Assembly: GCA_902598305.1 (NCBI GenBank) | Contig: CACKBL010000012.1 | Coordinates: 1 to 52,710, forward strand | DNA length: 52,710 bases | From: an uncultured Bacteroidota bacterium | Lineage (GTDB): Bacteria > Bacteroidota > Bacteroidia > Flavobacteriales > Flavobacteriaceae | Direction of reading: 5' to 3' | Notes under the pieces: model-generated | Seen by the model: only the letters and a program-made list of their open reading frames with translations | The model's database searches: none | Told to the model about the DNA's origin: nothing | Part shown: positions 19,487 to 27,413 of the stretch, one piece after another | How positions within the stretch are numbered: the stretch's first letter is position 1 | Layout: the number at the start of each line of letters is the position of its first letter | Translations under genes and position numbers: made by a program

Positions 19487-20986
19487 CTAATTTTCTTTTA
19501 TATTATTAAAATTTGAAATCATAAATTTTAATTTTTCAGGATTTTTCTTTGCTAAATTATCTTTTTGATATGGATCTTTTTCCAAATCAAATAGCATATA
19601 TTCATTGGAATTACCTAGTTCTATTTGAACATTTTTTGCAATTTTTCTCCCTTTATAAGGTGGAATCATCACCCATTCTTTATATCTGTAAGCTGTTCTT
19701 CCCATAGCCTCTATTACAAGTTCATTTCGTCCCTCACCGGTATTGTTTAATATTAGATTTGAAAGATCCTTACCATCTTTAGTTCTAAAATCAGAGTCAA
19801 TCATTTTAGAAACAGTGTTGAATAAGTCTATTTGAGAGATTACTTGGTCTGACACACCAGGCTTAATTTTGTCTTTCCAATAAGCAATAAATGGAACTCT
19901 TGTACCTGCCTCGAATAGGCTGTATTTTCCTCCTCTTAGTCCACCAGATGGTGTGTGTTCACCAAGCATTTCAACTGCATTATCAAAATAACCATCGTTT
20001 AATACTGGACCATTATCACTAGAAAAAATTATTAAAGTATTTTCCAACAGTTTATTCTCCTCTAAAGTTTTATACAATTCTCCGATGCACCAATCAGCCT
20101 CAATAATTGCATCTCCTCTAGGACCCATTCCAGATTTTCCTACAAATCTTGGGTTGGGTGTTCGTGGGACATGCGGTTGTTGAAGAGAATAAAAAAGGAA
20201 GAAAGGGTTATTTTTATTCCCATTTATATATTCTTTTGCTTTATTGAGAAAGTTATCAGCCATATCTTCATCAATCCACCTAGCTTTGTTTCCTCCTTTC
20301 ATAAAACCAATTCTTGGAATTCCATTAACAATAGATCCATTGTGACCGTGATGCCATTTCATGGTTGTTAATTCTGGATTTTTTAATCCCGTTGGTAAAT
20401 CATAATCATTTTTATCAAAGTTTACACTTATTGGGTCATTTACATCTAAGTTTTCAACCCTACCATTCTCTATATAAACACTAGGAACTCTATCTTGAGT
20501 ATCAGCTAAAATGTATGAATAATCAAACCCGATTTCGTTTGCCCCGGGCGAAATAATTGTGTTGTAGTTTATTTTATCTTTTCCTAAGCCTAGATGCCAT
20601 TTACCCACAATCCCAGTTTTGTAACCATTAATTTTAAGCAATTTTGGGAGAGTCATTTGAACAGTATCTATTATAAGAGAACCCCCGGTAATTATCTTGG
20701 CTCTTGGATTTCTCCAGGGATATGTTCCAGTTAACAACCCATATCTGCTTGGAGTACATGTGGCAGAAGATGAGTATCCTTTTAGGAATTTCAAGCCTTC
20801 ATTTGCTAATTTGTCAATATTAGGAGTTTTTAGTTTTCCTTTCCCATATGAACTAACATCTCCATACCCTAAATCATCCATATATATAATTATGACATTT
20901 GGGTTTTGGGATTGATTTTGAATCTTTTTAGTTGAATTTTGACAACTAAAAGTAATGAGAACGGTAACTAAAAGGATATTTCTCAT
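19487..20986 (-). CDS. Arylsulfatase (S1 family), lipoprotein
   Basis: About 499 aa from the ATG at 20986, which gives a compact lipoprotein signal (MRNILLVTVLITFSC, Cys15). An in-frame ATG at 21043 would add 19 residues in front of it and lies 13 nt after the previous gene; it cannot be excluded. IIYMDDLGYGDVSSYG, catalytic Cys77 in ATCTPSRYGLLTGTYPWR, IVGKWHLGLG, SSDNGPVLND and PSGGLRGGKYSLFEAGTRVP mark an arylsulfatase-type S1 enzyme. It is the first sulfatase of the minus-strand operon, just downstream of the oxidoreductase gene. Confidence 0.92.
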   Translation of the reverse strand: MRNILLVTVLITFSCQNSTKKIQNQSQNPNVIIIYMDDLGYGDVSSYGKGKLKTPNIDKLANEGLKFLKGYSSSATCTPSRYGLLTGTYPWRNPRAKIITGGSLIIDTVQMTLPKLLKINGYKTGIVGKWHLGLGKDKINYNTIISPGANEIGFDYSYILADTQDRVPSVYIENGRVENLDVNDPISVNFDKNDYDLPTGLKNPELTTMKWHHGHNGSIVNGIPRIGFMKGGNKARWIDEDMADNFLNKAKEYINGNKNNPFFLFYSLQQPHVPRTPNPRFVGKSGMGPRGDAIIEADWCIGELYKTLEENKLLENTLIIFSSDNGPVLNDGYFDNAVEMLGEHTPSGGLRGGKYSLFEAGTRVPFIAYWKDKIKPGVSDQVISQIDLFNTVSKMIDSDFRTKDGKDLSNLILNNTGEGRNELVIEAMGRTAYRYKEWVMIPPYKGRKIAKNVQIELGNSNEYMLFDLEKDPYQKDNLAKKNPEKLKFMISNFNNIKEN

Positions 20987-21056
20987 TAGAGGAACAATTG
21001 TTATAAAATCTGTTAAGAAGAAGTTCCGATTCGATACATTCATTATAAATTATTAA

Positions 21057-22367
21057 TCAATACAATGGCAAATTGTGTCCATTGTGGTATTTATTAGTAA
21101 TATAATTTTCATTGACCGTATTATTCGTAAAAATATCTGATGTTGCATCCCAAAACAACTTCTCACCCGAGCGATATGATATATTACCCATATGTGCGAT
21201 CTTGGCGACCAGAGCACCATCACTTATTGAACAGTTTACTTTTTTGGGATCATTTGCTCTAATTGCTTCTATAAAGTTTAGTAAGTGATTATCTAACCCA
21301 TTGTCATTTTTTTTCACAAAAGGCTTAGTGATTTTATTTTTATTGTTTTTTTCTTCTATTACTTTCCATCCTCTTCGATTCAAAACTAAAGTCCCATGAT
21401 TTCCTATAAATGCAATGCCATGATTTAGACCATAAGGGCCATTTTTTATCCCTTGTGCAGAATCCCAAATCAAGTTGAAATCATCAAACTCATAAATTGC
21501 AAAAAGAGTATCGGGCGTTTCTTCTGCCAAATCAGGAGATGCAAATTTCCCTCCGCTGGCAATAACTGATTTTGGATAAGAGCAATTCATACCTATTAGT
21601 GCATAATCCAAAAGATGGACGCCCCAGTCAGTCATAAGCCCACCAGCGTAGTCCCAAAACCAACGAAAATGACCATGGAAACGACTTGCGTTAAAAGGTC
21701 TTAAAGGTGCTGGACCTAACCAACTTTTATAGTCTAAATCTTTTGGAGGCGGGCTGTCAGGAACAATTCGAAGAGGAAGAAAAGAAGTATAACACCAAGT
21801 TTTAACTGTTCTGATATTACCAAGAACACCAGTAGAAATAAAGTTCACTGCATCTTTGAAGTGTTGCATACTTCTTTGCCACTGCCCCACTTGGACTATA
21901 TTGCCATATCTCTCTTGGGCTTTTACCATAGCATTGCATTCTCCAATTGAGTTGCCTATTGGTTTTTCACAATAAACATGCTTACCTGTTTCAGAAGCAT
22001 GTATCATCATCAGGGGATGCCAATGGTCAGGGGTTCCTATTAAAACAGCATCTATATCACGGTCCTCGAGCAAATTTCTGTAATCTGAAAAAGCTTTGAC
22101 TTTTATTCCTGATTTATTCAGTTCGTATTTTCTTTTTTCTAGAATATTTTTGTCAACATCACAAATGGCAACCAATTCTACATTGGGAACCCTTAAAAGG
22201 CTCATTGAATCAACCCATCCCATATTATTTAATCCAATAGTACCAAATTTTATTTTTTCATTAGAGCCAATAATTTTAGATGATTTACCAAATGTAATGG
22301 TAGAGGGTGCCAATAGGCTAACACCTGACAAAACAGTCGCTTTTTTTATGAAATCTAATCGGTTCAT
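21057..22367 (-). CDS. Gfo/Idh/MocA-family oxidoreductase, exported
   Basis: 436 aa. The N-terminal signal MNRLDFIKKATVLSG looks Tat-derived but has Arg-Leu instead of Arg-Arg. It is followed by a Rossmann fold (IKFGTIGLNNMGW, VAICDVD, GTPDHWHP), the conserved Glu-Lys-Pro (YCEKPIGNS) and a C-terminal domain with GGLMTDWGVHLLDYAL. The family uses NAD(P) to oxidise or reduce sugar hydroxyls. Exported members beside DUF1080 proteins have been linked to oxidation of glycosides to 3-keto forms. It heads or nearly heads the sulfatase operon and lies 99 nt downstream of a DUF1080 gene. Confidence 0.9.
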   Translation of the reverse strand: MNRLDFIKKATVLSGVSLLAPSTITFGKSSKIIGSNEKIKFGTIGLNNMGWVDSMSLLRVPNVELVAICDVDKNILEKRKYELNKSGIKVKAFSDYRNLLEDRDIDAVLIGTPDHWHPLMMIHASETGKHVYCEKPIGNSIGECNAMVKAQERYGNIVQVGQWQRSMQHFKDAVNFISTGVLGNIRTVKTWCYTSFLPLRIVPDSPPPKDLDYKSWLGPAPLRPFNASRFHGHFRWFWDYAGGLMTDWGVHLLDYALIGMNCSYPKSVIASGGKFASPDLAEETPDTLFAIYEFDDFNLIWDSAQGIKNGPYGLNHGIAFIGNHGTLVLNRRGWKVIEEKNNKNKITKPFVKKNDNGLDNHLLNFIEAIRANDPKKVNCSISDGALVAKIAHMGNISYRSGEKLFWDATSDIFTNNTVNENYITNKYHNGHNLPLY

Positions 22368-22466
22368 TAAAACTAAATATACAAATATTTTAATCCATAG
22401 TTTGGTTTCAAGATTCTAATAAAGAAGGTTAAATTTTTTGTAATTACTTAAAATAGATAGTTTGGT

Positions 22467-23219
22467 TTAAAGTTCTCTAACCCAGATATTTCTATAACTA
22501 ACTAGACTAGCATGGGCTTGTAATTTAATAGGTAATTTAGAAGGATGGGCCTCATATTTGGGAAAGCCTATGTGTTTTATATGTCCTTGTATTTCTGAAT
22601 TATTTTGAATCAAAACACCATTGTGAAATATGGTGATGTATGCAGGTGATTTAACTTCTCCATTTTCATTAAAAACGGGAGCTTTAAAAATTATGTCATA
22701 TGTCTGCCATTCACCTGGTTTCTTAGATGCGTTAACTAAAGGGATGTGCTGTTTATATATACTTCCTGCTTGTCCGTTAGAATATGTTCTATTATCATAA
22801 GAATCTAAAATTTGAACCTCGTATCCATCTCCAGGTTCTATGTTATCCATAAGAAAAATCCCACTATTTCCTCTATTTTGACCGTCTCCCTCAATATTAA
22901 TTGGGGTCATAAACTCCACATGCAATTGACAACTACCAAAAGCATCTTTACTTAAAATACTTCCTGATCCAGGCTTTACAGTAAAATAACCATCTTTAAC
23001 ATCCCATTTTGCAGGCTCGCCATTTTTGTGTATCCATTTATTTAAATTCAATCCATTAAATAGAACAATTGCATCTGAGGGAGCATCTCTAAAATTATTT
23101 CCAGGAGTTACAATTTTTGGTTCAGGTTCCCAAACCTCTGTATCTTCAGGTCTAATATTTTGAGAATTTAAAATTCCAAATGTTATAGAGTATAATACAA
23201 ATAGGAGCCTTTTTTTCAT
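22467..23219 (-). CDS. DUF1080 / 3-keto-disaccharide hydrolase domain protein, exported
   Basis: About 250 aa from the ATG at 23219 (MKKRLLFVLYSITFGILNSQ is a good Sec signal; the ATG at 23249 adds only a polar extension). One concanavalin-like DUF1080 domain fills the mature protein: IVLFNGLNLNKWIHKNG, WDVKDGYFTVKPGSG, GNSGIFLMDN, YEVQILDSYDN, GEWQTYDIIFKAP, KLPIKLQAH. The family includes enzymes that cleave 3-keto-glycosides. A possible partner oxidoreductase lies directly downstream. The upstream promoter has the same layout as several exported-protein genes in this window. Confidence 0.88.
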   Translation of the reverse strand: MKKRLLFVLYSITFGILNSQNIRPEDTEVWEPEPKIVTPGNNFRDAPSDAIVLFNGLNLNKWIHKNGEPAKWDVKDGYFTVKPGSGSILSKDAFGSCQLHVEFMTPINIEGDGQNRGNSGIFLMDNIEPGDGYEVQILDSYDNRTYSNGQAGSIYKQHIPLVNASKKPGEWQTYDIIFKAPVFNENGEVKSPAYITIFHNGVLIQNNSEIQGHIKHIGFPKYEAHPSKLPIKLQAHASLVSYRNIWVREL

Positions 23220-23228
23220 TTTAATTGA

Positions 23229-23253
23229 CGAATAGTTAATAATCAACAATATA
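23229..23253 (-). promoter_or_regulatory. Promoter -7 box and TTAAC leader of the DUF1080 gene
   Basis: On the minus strand: TATATTGT (23253-23246), six bases, TTAACTATTCG (23239-23229), nine bases, ATG at 23219. The first element fits the Bacteroidota -7 box; the second would lie at or near the transcript start. Confidence 0.45.
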
Positions 23254-23367
23254 CAAAGAAGACTTCCGTAACTGTAAATCAGCTGTAAAATATTTAGAAT
23301 CTACAGTGGATATAAATTTGTTCTATAATTTTAAAACTTCAAATAATCAATTTTAAAGAGTTCTTTG

Positions 23368-23392
23368 TATATTTCAAATTGTTAACCATAAA
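23368..23392 (+). promoter_or_regulatory. Promoter -7 box plus TTAACCATAAA leader
   Basis: TATATTTC (23368-23375), six bases, TTAACCATAAA (23382-23392), ten bases, then ATG at 23403. The 11-mer recurs exactly in the same position before four other exported-protein genes of this window. Confidence 0.55.
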
Positions 23393-23402
23393 TTTATTTA
23401 AA

Positions 23403-23894
23403 ATGAAAAAAATATTATACATCCTTTTTTTGTCGGTTATGACCTTTTCCTGTTCTAACCAACAGGAAGGCACAGCTGTTGTGAAATCAGATGACGAATT
23501 GACTCTTAATGTACAGAAACTACTTAAAGTGTATGTGGAGAATGACTTCACTCTATGGGAAGAATTGTTTTCCGAAGATTGTGAGGTATTATTCAATAAT
23601 ATTCCTCTTGATAAAAAATCAGTTATTGCTGGCATAAGTCAGGATCATACCCTGTTTAAGTCTATAGAAGTTACCGATGACTATGCTCATACAAACTATT
23701 TTAACAATGGACAAGTTTGGACTAACCACTGGTTTACACTTACTTTTGTAGGTAACTTTACTGGAGAAACAACCAGTACCAGAGCCCACACTGATTTGAA
23801 ATGGGAAAATGGAAAAGTGGTAAGATTCCAAGTATATTATGATCCAACCTTCCAAATTAAAGAAGCTACTGCCATGTCAGAAATGTCAAAGTAA
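23403..23894 (+). CDS. NTF2/SnoaL-like lipoprotein
   Basis: 163 aa from the ATG at 23403; the ATG at 23379 lies upstream of the shared promoter-leader motif and is unlikely. Lipobox MTFSC, then a single cone-shaped NTF2-like fold: VQKLLKVYVENDFTLWEELF, a central FTGETTSTRAHTDLKWENGKVVRFQVYYD. Such proteins are small-molecule enzymes or binding proteins; function unknown here. It is one of four related lipoproteins in the window (see 32651, 36530, 39593) and stands alone, facing the convergent 23972 gene across a terminator. Confidence 0.8.
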   Translation: MKKILYILFLSVMTFSCSNQQEGTAVVKSDDELTLNVQKLLKVYVENDFTLWEELFSEDCEVLFNNIPLDKKSVIAGISQDHTLFKSIEVTDDYAHTNYFNNGQVWTNHWFTLTFVGNFTGETTSTRAHTDLKWENGKVVRFQVYYDPTFQIKEATAMSEMSK

Positions 23895-23914
23895 AAATTC
23901 ATTAATATAATTTT

Positions 23915-23945
23915 AAATCCCTCACTTGTAGAGGGATTTTTATTT
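23915..23945. terminator. Bidirectional hairpin terminator
   Basis: AAATCCCTC, loop ACTTGTA, GAGGGATTT with a T run on the plus side and T-rich sequence on the minus side. It sits between the stops of two converging genes (23894 and 23972). Confidence 0.8.
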
Positions 23946-23971
23946 AAACTCCTATGATTTAAATTTTGGGG

Positions 23972-24481
23972 TTAGTTACAAAAATCTGAATAGGATTGGT
24001 CAGACTTTGTAAGTATGTGAGTTGTTGTAAAATCTTCAAAAAAATAGTCTCCAAGTGCACTTTCAGACATTAAAAGATTTTCACCTTCAGGAACAAATTC
24101 AATTCTATATAATATTTCGCCCCTAAAATTAATTATAAATACAAATTTATTTGATTCGTCTGCTTCAATTTCAGCTTCATAAGCATCCTGTGGTTCATAC
24201 TCAATAACACCCTCTCTGTATTGAATGCAGTTTATAATTTCTATTCCCCCACCATCCCATTCTATAAGTTCTATATTATCACTATTATAATAGTTATAAA
24301 AATATTCTCCATTTGAAAATGTAAATATTTCTTTTATCACAATCAAGTCCCCTGAATACATCTTCTCCGTTTCTAAACTCCAAGAAGTGCCATTATATTT
24401 ATCCAAAAATGTCTCCCCTTCATCATCTTTTGAACAAGCAAATGCTAAAAGTAGGGTTGTAAGAAGTATTAGTTTTTTCAT
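23972..24481 (-). CDS. Hypothetical lipocalin-like lipoprotein
   Basis: 169 aa. Lipobox AFAC (Cys16) followed by SKDDEGE. The mature part looks like an all-beta lipocalin-like domain (LDKYNGTSWSLE, EEIFTFSNGEYFYNYY, KFVFIINFRGEILYRIE, FTTTHILTKS). Many flavobacterial lipoproteins share this shape without known function. It is transcribed alone, ending at the shared terminator. Confidence 0.75.
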   Translation of the reverse strand: MKKLILLTTLLLAFACSKDDEGETFLDKYNGTSWSLETEKMYSGDLIVIKEIFTFSNGEYFYNYYNSDNIELIEWDGGGIEIINCIQYREGVIEYEPQDAYEAEIEADESNKFVFIINFRGEILYRIEFVPEGENLLMSESALGDYFFEDFTTTHILTKSDQSYSDFCN

Positions 24482-24826
24482 ACCACTAAAATAACAAAAT
24501 ACTACAAAAGGGTTTATAAATGCCAGAGCTTACTGAGGAAGATATGCCGATGATTTATTTAAGTTGTTGATTTTTGAATAAACCTGAAAGGCATAGCTAT
24601 CCTGTATTCAACAACAACAGTTGTTTAATCTTTGACATAATAAGGAATCTAGAAGTTGTTGTTGTATTAGGCGATTAAAAGGAAACAAGAATGAAACAAA
24701 GTTACAACACATTTTTTTTATATCAACAGGCAAATTCAAACGTTATTATTAGTTATTGACAAATTTAAAGACCAAATATGCTTGAAGATTTTGAAAAAAA
24801 TGTTTAACTAGTGGTTTTAAAATCAA
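24482..24826. other. 345-bp intergenic region with a CAACAACAAC inverted repeat and a candidate promoter
   Basis: No convincing gene was found. An inverted repeat pairs CAACAACAAC (about 24609-24618) with GTTGTTGTTG (about 24655-24664), with about 36 nt between the arms, which could form a long-loop hairpin. Closer to the next gene, TTG (24756-24758), 18 bases, TATGCTTG (24777-24784) resembles a Bacteroidota promoter for the gene at 24827. A 16-codon reading frame at about 24521 has no recognisable content. Confidence 0.4.
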
Positions 24827-25420
24827 ATGGAAAAATTAAGAAAAGATTTAGATAAGTTTCTTGAAAAAAAAGAATATACCAAAACTGAAGTCATAAAATA
24901 TATATTGAAATTTATTAAAGCTGAAAAAAATAAATTCAGAAAAGAGGTAATTGATGAGATAGAGTCTAAATTTTCTGAGCTTAGGGGAAAAATTGATAAT
25001 GATTATTATTTTAGAATTTCTGCTGGATTAATTATACCAGATCATAAAGATAGATTTAGAACCGAGCTTTATGATAAATTAAAAAATAACGGTTTTTTTA
25101 AAGATGAGGTGAAAATTCAGGATTTCAAAAGAGTTTTTTCAGGAAACGAAGTAAAAAAAAGTAACGGATTAAATCAAATTAGGTGGAAAAGAAATAAAGA
25201 TGCAGTATATCTTATTTATTACTTACATGAAAAAGAAATACTAGATCAGATAGGTCCACGAGGTGGAATCGAGGACCAAGATGTGAAATTTGAGAATTTA
25301 TTTGGTATTAAAAATGCTCGAGTTACGGTGTCTCAAATAAAAGACGGTAATAAACCAAAAAGATTTCGATCCATTGAAAATTTCGTAGATAATGCAATGG
25401 ATGCGGTCAATGCTGAATAA
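24827..25420 (+). CDS. Hypothetical cytoplasmic protein
   Basis: 197 aa, highly charged, no signal peptide. The N-terminal half is helical and Lys/Glu-rich (LRKDLDKFLEKKEYTKTEV, possible coiled coil). The C-terminal half has FKRVFSGNEVKK...IRWKRNKDAVYLIYYLHEKEIL. That pattern, Ile-x-Trp then a YLIYYL-like hydrophobic block, loosely recalls the C-terminus of proteins found on Bacteroidota mobile elements. I do not recognise the family. It lies upstream of another unknown gene and a tRNA-Ala, which could mark an inserted segment. Confidence 0.7.
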   Translation: MEKLRKDLDKFLEKKEYTKTEVIKYILKFIKAEKNKFRKEVIDEIESKFSELRGKIDNDYYFRISAGLIIPDHKDRFRTELYDKLKNNGFFKDEVKIQDFKRVFSGNEVKKSNGLNQIRWKRNKDAVYLIYYLHEKEILDQIGPRGGIEDQDVKFENLFGIKNARVTVSQIKDGNKPKRFRSIENFVDNAMDAVNAE

Positions 25421-25493
25421 AAAAGTTACGTAACTCTTGTCTATTTTTTTTTTGATACGTGGTTCATAGTTTTGAGTTTTTAAAATAAAAATT

Positions 25494-25988
25494 ATGATAG
25501 ATCAAAAAAAACTAAAATCCCAATTCTACAGGTTTTTTAATCTTACCAAAGATCATAGACTTGTAACTCACATAAATAAAGATACTTGTCAGCTTCAGGA
25601 TTCCTATACTGTAAATTTCAATGTAAATAACATAAAATTTAAAGCATGGGTCCAACTATACGATGAAAATGCTATTTATGAATTTTTCAATGATAACAAG
25701 AATATTCTTTTAACACCGGATAATGAGGAAGATCATTATCTGAAGGATAAGTGGAAAGACAATTTCAATCGATTCCTAGAAGACCTTTTTGTGGCAGGAA
25801 GGGGTTACACCTTTCTAATTTATCTCAACCAAGAACCACCGGACAGCATTGTTTATCCTGTAAATGATTTGTTCGCCTGTGAGGCAATCTTTAATTCTCA
25901 GGAACCCCCACCTTGTTGGATGAGTAGCGATGAAATTGAAGCAACCCAAAAATTTTATAAGTATATTAATCAATACACAGTTGAATAA
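25494..25988 (+). CDS. Hypothetical cytoplasmic protein
   Basis: 164 aa, no signal peptide or membrane segment. Mixed alpha/beta composition with several aromatic residues (YRFFNLTKDHRLVTHIN, FKAWVQLYDENAIYEFF, RGYTFLIYLNQEPPDS) and an acidic C-terminal half. I do not recognise it. It follows 24827-25420 by 73 nt on the same strand, and the two may form a unit. The 189 bp behind it up to the tRNA hold no gene. Confidence 0.7.
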   Translation: MIDQKKLKSQFYRFFNLTKDHRLVTHINKDTCQLQDSYTVNFNVNNIKFKAWVQLYDENAIYEFFNDNKNILLTPDNEEDHYLKDKWKDNFNRFLEDLFVAGRGYTFLIYLNQEPPDSIVYPVNDLFACEAIFNSQEPPPCWMSSDEIEATQKFYKYINQYTVE

Positions 25989-26177
25989 TCTAAAAATTAT
26001 AATTTCCTTCTTGTTTATTATTTTTTGGAATAAAAACCAAACCCCTATTATTTTACTGTGAATTAACTGTCAAAATTTAGCAAAATTGACCAATTTTAAT
26101 AGATTTGTATCAATTGTAAACTACTGTAAAAACAATTTGATTTTTATAAATTACTTAAAATCAATTAGTTATAATTT

Positions 26178-26251
26178 GGGGATGTAGCTCAGCTGGCTAG
26201 AGCGCTTGACTGGCAGTCAAGAGGTCGAGGGTTCGAGTCCCTTCTTCTCCA
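26178..26251 (+). tRNA. tRNA-Ala(GGC): tRNA-Ala(GGC)
   Basis: Full cloverleaf: acceptor GGGGATG (26178-26184) against CTTCTCC (26244-26250), with the G3-U70 pair that identifies alanine tRNAs. The anticodon stem CTTGA/TCAAG encloses loop CTGGCAG with anticodon GGC at 26212-26214. The T arm is GAGGG/CCCTT around TTCGAGT. Discriminator is A (26251); CCA is not encoded. Position 6 of the acceptor stem is a T-T mismatch. Read upstream of a run of single genes. Confidence 0.93.
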
Positions 26252-26418
26252 CTATTTCTCAAAGTAATACTTGAGTTCTCCTCAGCCCATCAATAAATTT
26301 TGAACTATTACTTTGATTTTTGTCGTAGAATGTAAATTTCAATGATTTTATTTTAATCAGTATATTTATTTCATTATTTAAAATTTTAAAATCAACATAA
26401 TCAATAAATAGAATTAAA

Positions 26419-26901
26419 ATGAAAAACTTTAAAAACAAGGCAATTTCAATTTTTGCAATAATTGGAGCCCTAGCTGTAATTATGGCTTTTACTAATCAAT
26501 CTCAATCCGGAAAAACATATGAATTTGAAACTGTTACTGTTGTTGAGTCACTTATTCAAAACGGATTAGGTCGTTCAAGAATGATATCTGGGACAGAAAC
26601 AGTAAACTACAGGGAGGCAACTACAATAAGAAAAGAAGATGGTAAAAAAGAGAAATCAGATAAAAAGCGTTCTGAAATTAGGACTTTAGCATTTGAGGAA
26701 ACTAAACTGTTAAATTTTTATAATGTTGCGGGGATTAGATTTAATAATATTGCAACTAATGATGCGATGGTTAAATCAAAACTTAATGAAATGTCTGCTC
26801 AAGGGTGGGAACTAGTGTTTGTGAGTTCAGGTGTAGAAAGCGCAGATAAAGAAAGAGATGCTATTTTCATTACACGATATCATTTCAGAAAAGAAAAATA
26901 A
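26419..26901 (+). CDS. Exported protein with DUF4177-like C-terminus
   Basis: 160 aa. Signal peptide or anchor at residues 8-26 (AISIFAIIGALAVIMAFT). A charged central linker (REATTIRKEDGKKEKSDKKR) separates an N-terminal strand region from a C-terminal block, KLNEMSAQGWELVFVSSG...FITRYHFRK. The LNEMSAQGWELV pattern is typical of DUF4177-like small domains, whose function is unknown. Transcribed alone, 167 bp after the tRNA. Confidence 0.75.
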   Translation: MKNFKNKAISIFAIIGALAVIMAFTNQSQSGKTYEFETVTVVESLIQNGLGRSRMISGTETVNYREATTIRKEDGKKEKSDKKRSEIRTLAFEETKLLNFYNVAGIRFNNIATNDAMVKSKLNEMSAQGWELVFVSSGVESADKERDAIFITRYHFRKEK

Positions 26902-26949
26902 AGAATTCATCTTAGAGGGACAAAACTAATTGTATTTAGCAATTATTTT

Positions 26950-27309
26950 CTATATTTTAGGATAACTTACTTTGGTTATATCTGAAATGGTTTCTCCTGT
27001 ATGTTTGGTGTTTACTGGCTCAAATAAAAGTATCCACGTTTCCTCTTCAGCACTTGGTCGGTGTTCAACACCTTTAGGGACTATAATCATTTCACCTTGA
27101 AGAATTTCTTTAGTTTTGTCACGAAATTCCATATTTAATTTTCCTTTAATAACATAAAAAAGTTCGTCTTCTTCTTTATGAGAGTGCCAGACGAAATTTC
27201 CTTTAACTTTAGCTATTATTACTTGCTGTCCATTTAGTTCGGCTATTGAGTGAGGACTCCAGTGAGAATTGAATTTTTTAAATTTTGAAAGAACATTAAT
27301 TTTTTTCAT
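26950..27309 (-). CDS. Single-domain cupin protein
   Basis: 119 aa, no signal peptide. Cupin motif 1 is VWHSHKEEDELFYVIKGKLNM (two His and one Glu metal ligands); motif 2 is EMIIVPKGVEHRPSAEEE. Small cupins of this type bind a metal and act on, or sense, small molecules; the substrate is not predictable. Transcribed alone, divergent from the M19 gene at 27414 with about 104 bp between. Confidence 0.88.
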   Translation of the reverse strand: MKKINVLSKFKKFNSHWSPHSIAELNGQQVIIAKVKGNFVWHSHKEEDELFYVIKGKLNMEFRDKTKEILQGEMIIVPKGVEHRPSAEEETWILLFEPVNTKHTGETISDITKVSYPKI

Positions 27310-27413
27310 TTTAGTTGAGGTTTAAAGTTAAATTTTAGATATTTTTTAATAAATAAAGAGCATAGAAATTTTTTTGATGTGATAATATATAAGAAATTTC
27401 CATTAATTAAAAT

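Noticed and set aside
22096-22419. 107-codon plus-strand reading frame near the oxidoreductase start
   Set aside because: Antisense to the Rossmann-fold part of the oxidoreductase; no features of its own.
24521-24571. Short reading frame beginning MPELTEEDMP
   Set aside because: 16 codons only, without promoter, domain or neighbour support.
24605-24668. Possible structured RNA or riboswitch
   Set aside because: Only the low-complexity CAACAACAAC/GTTGTTGTTG arms pair, the loop is long, and no known riboswitch motif is seen.
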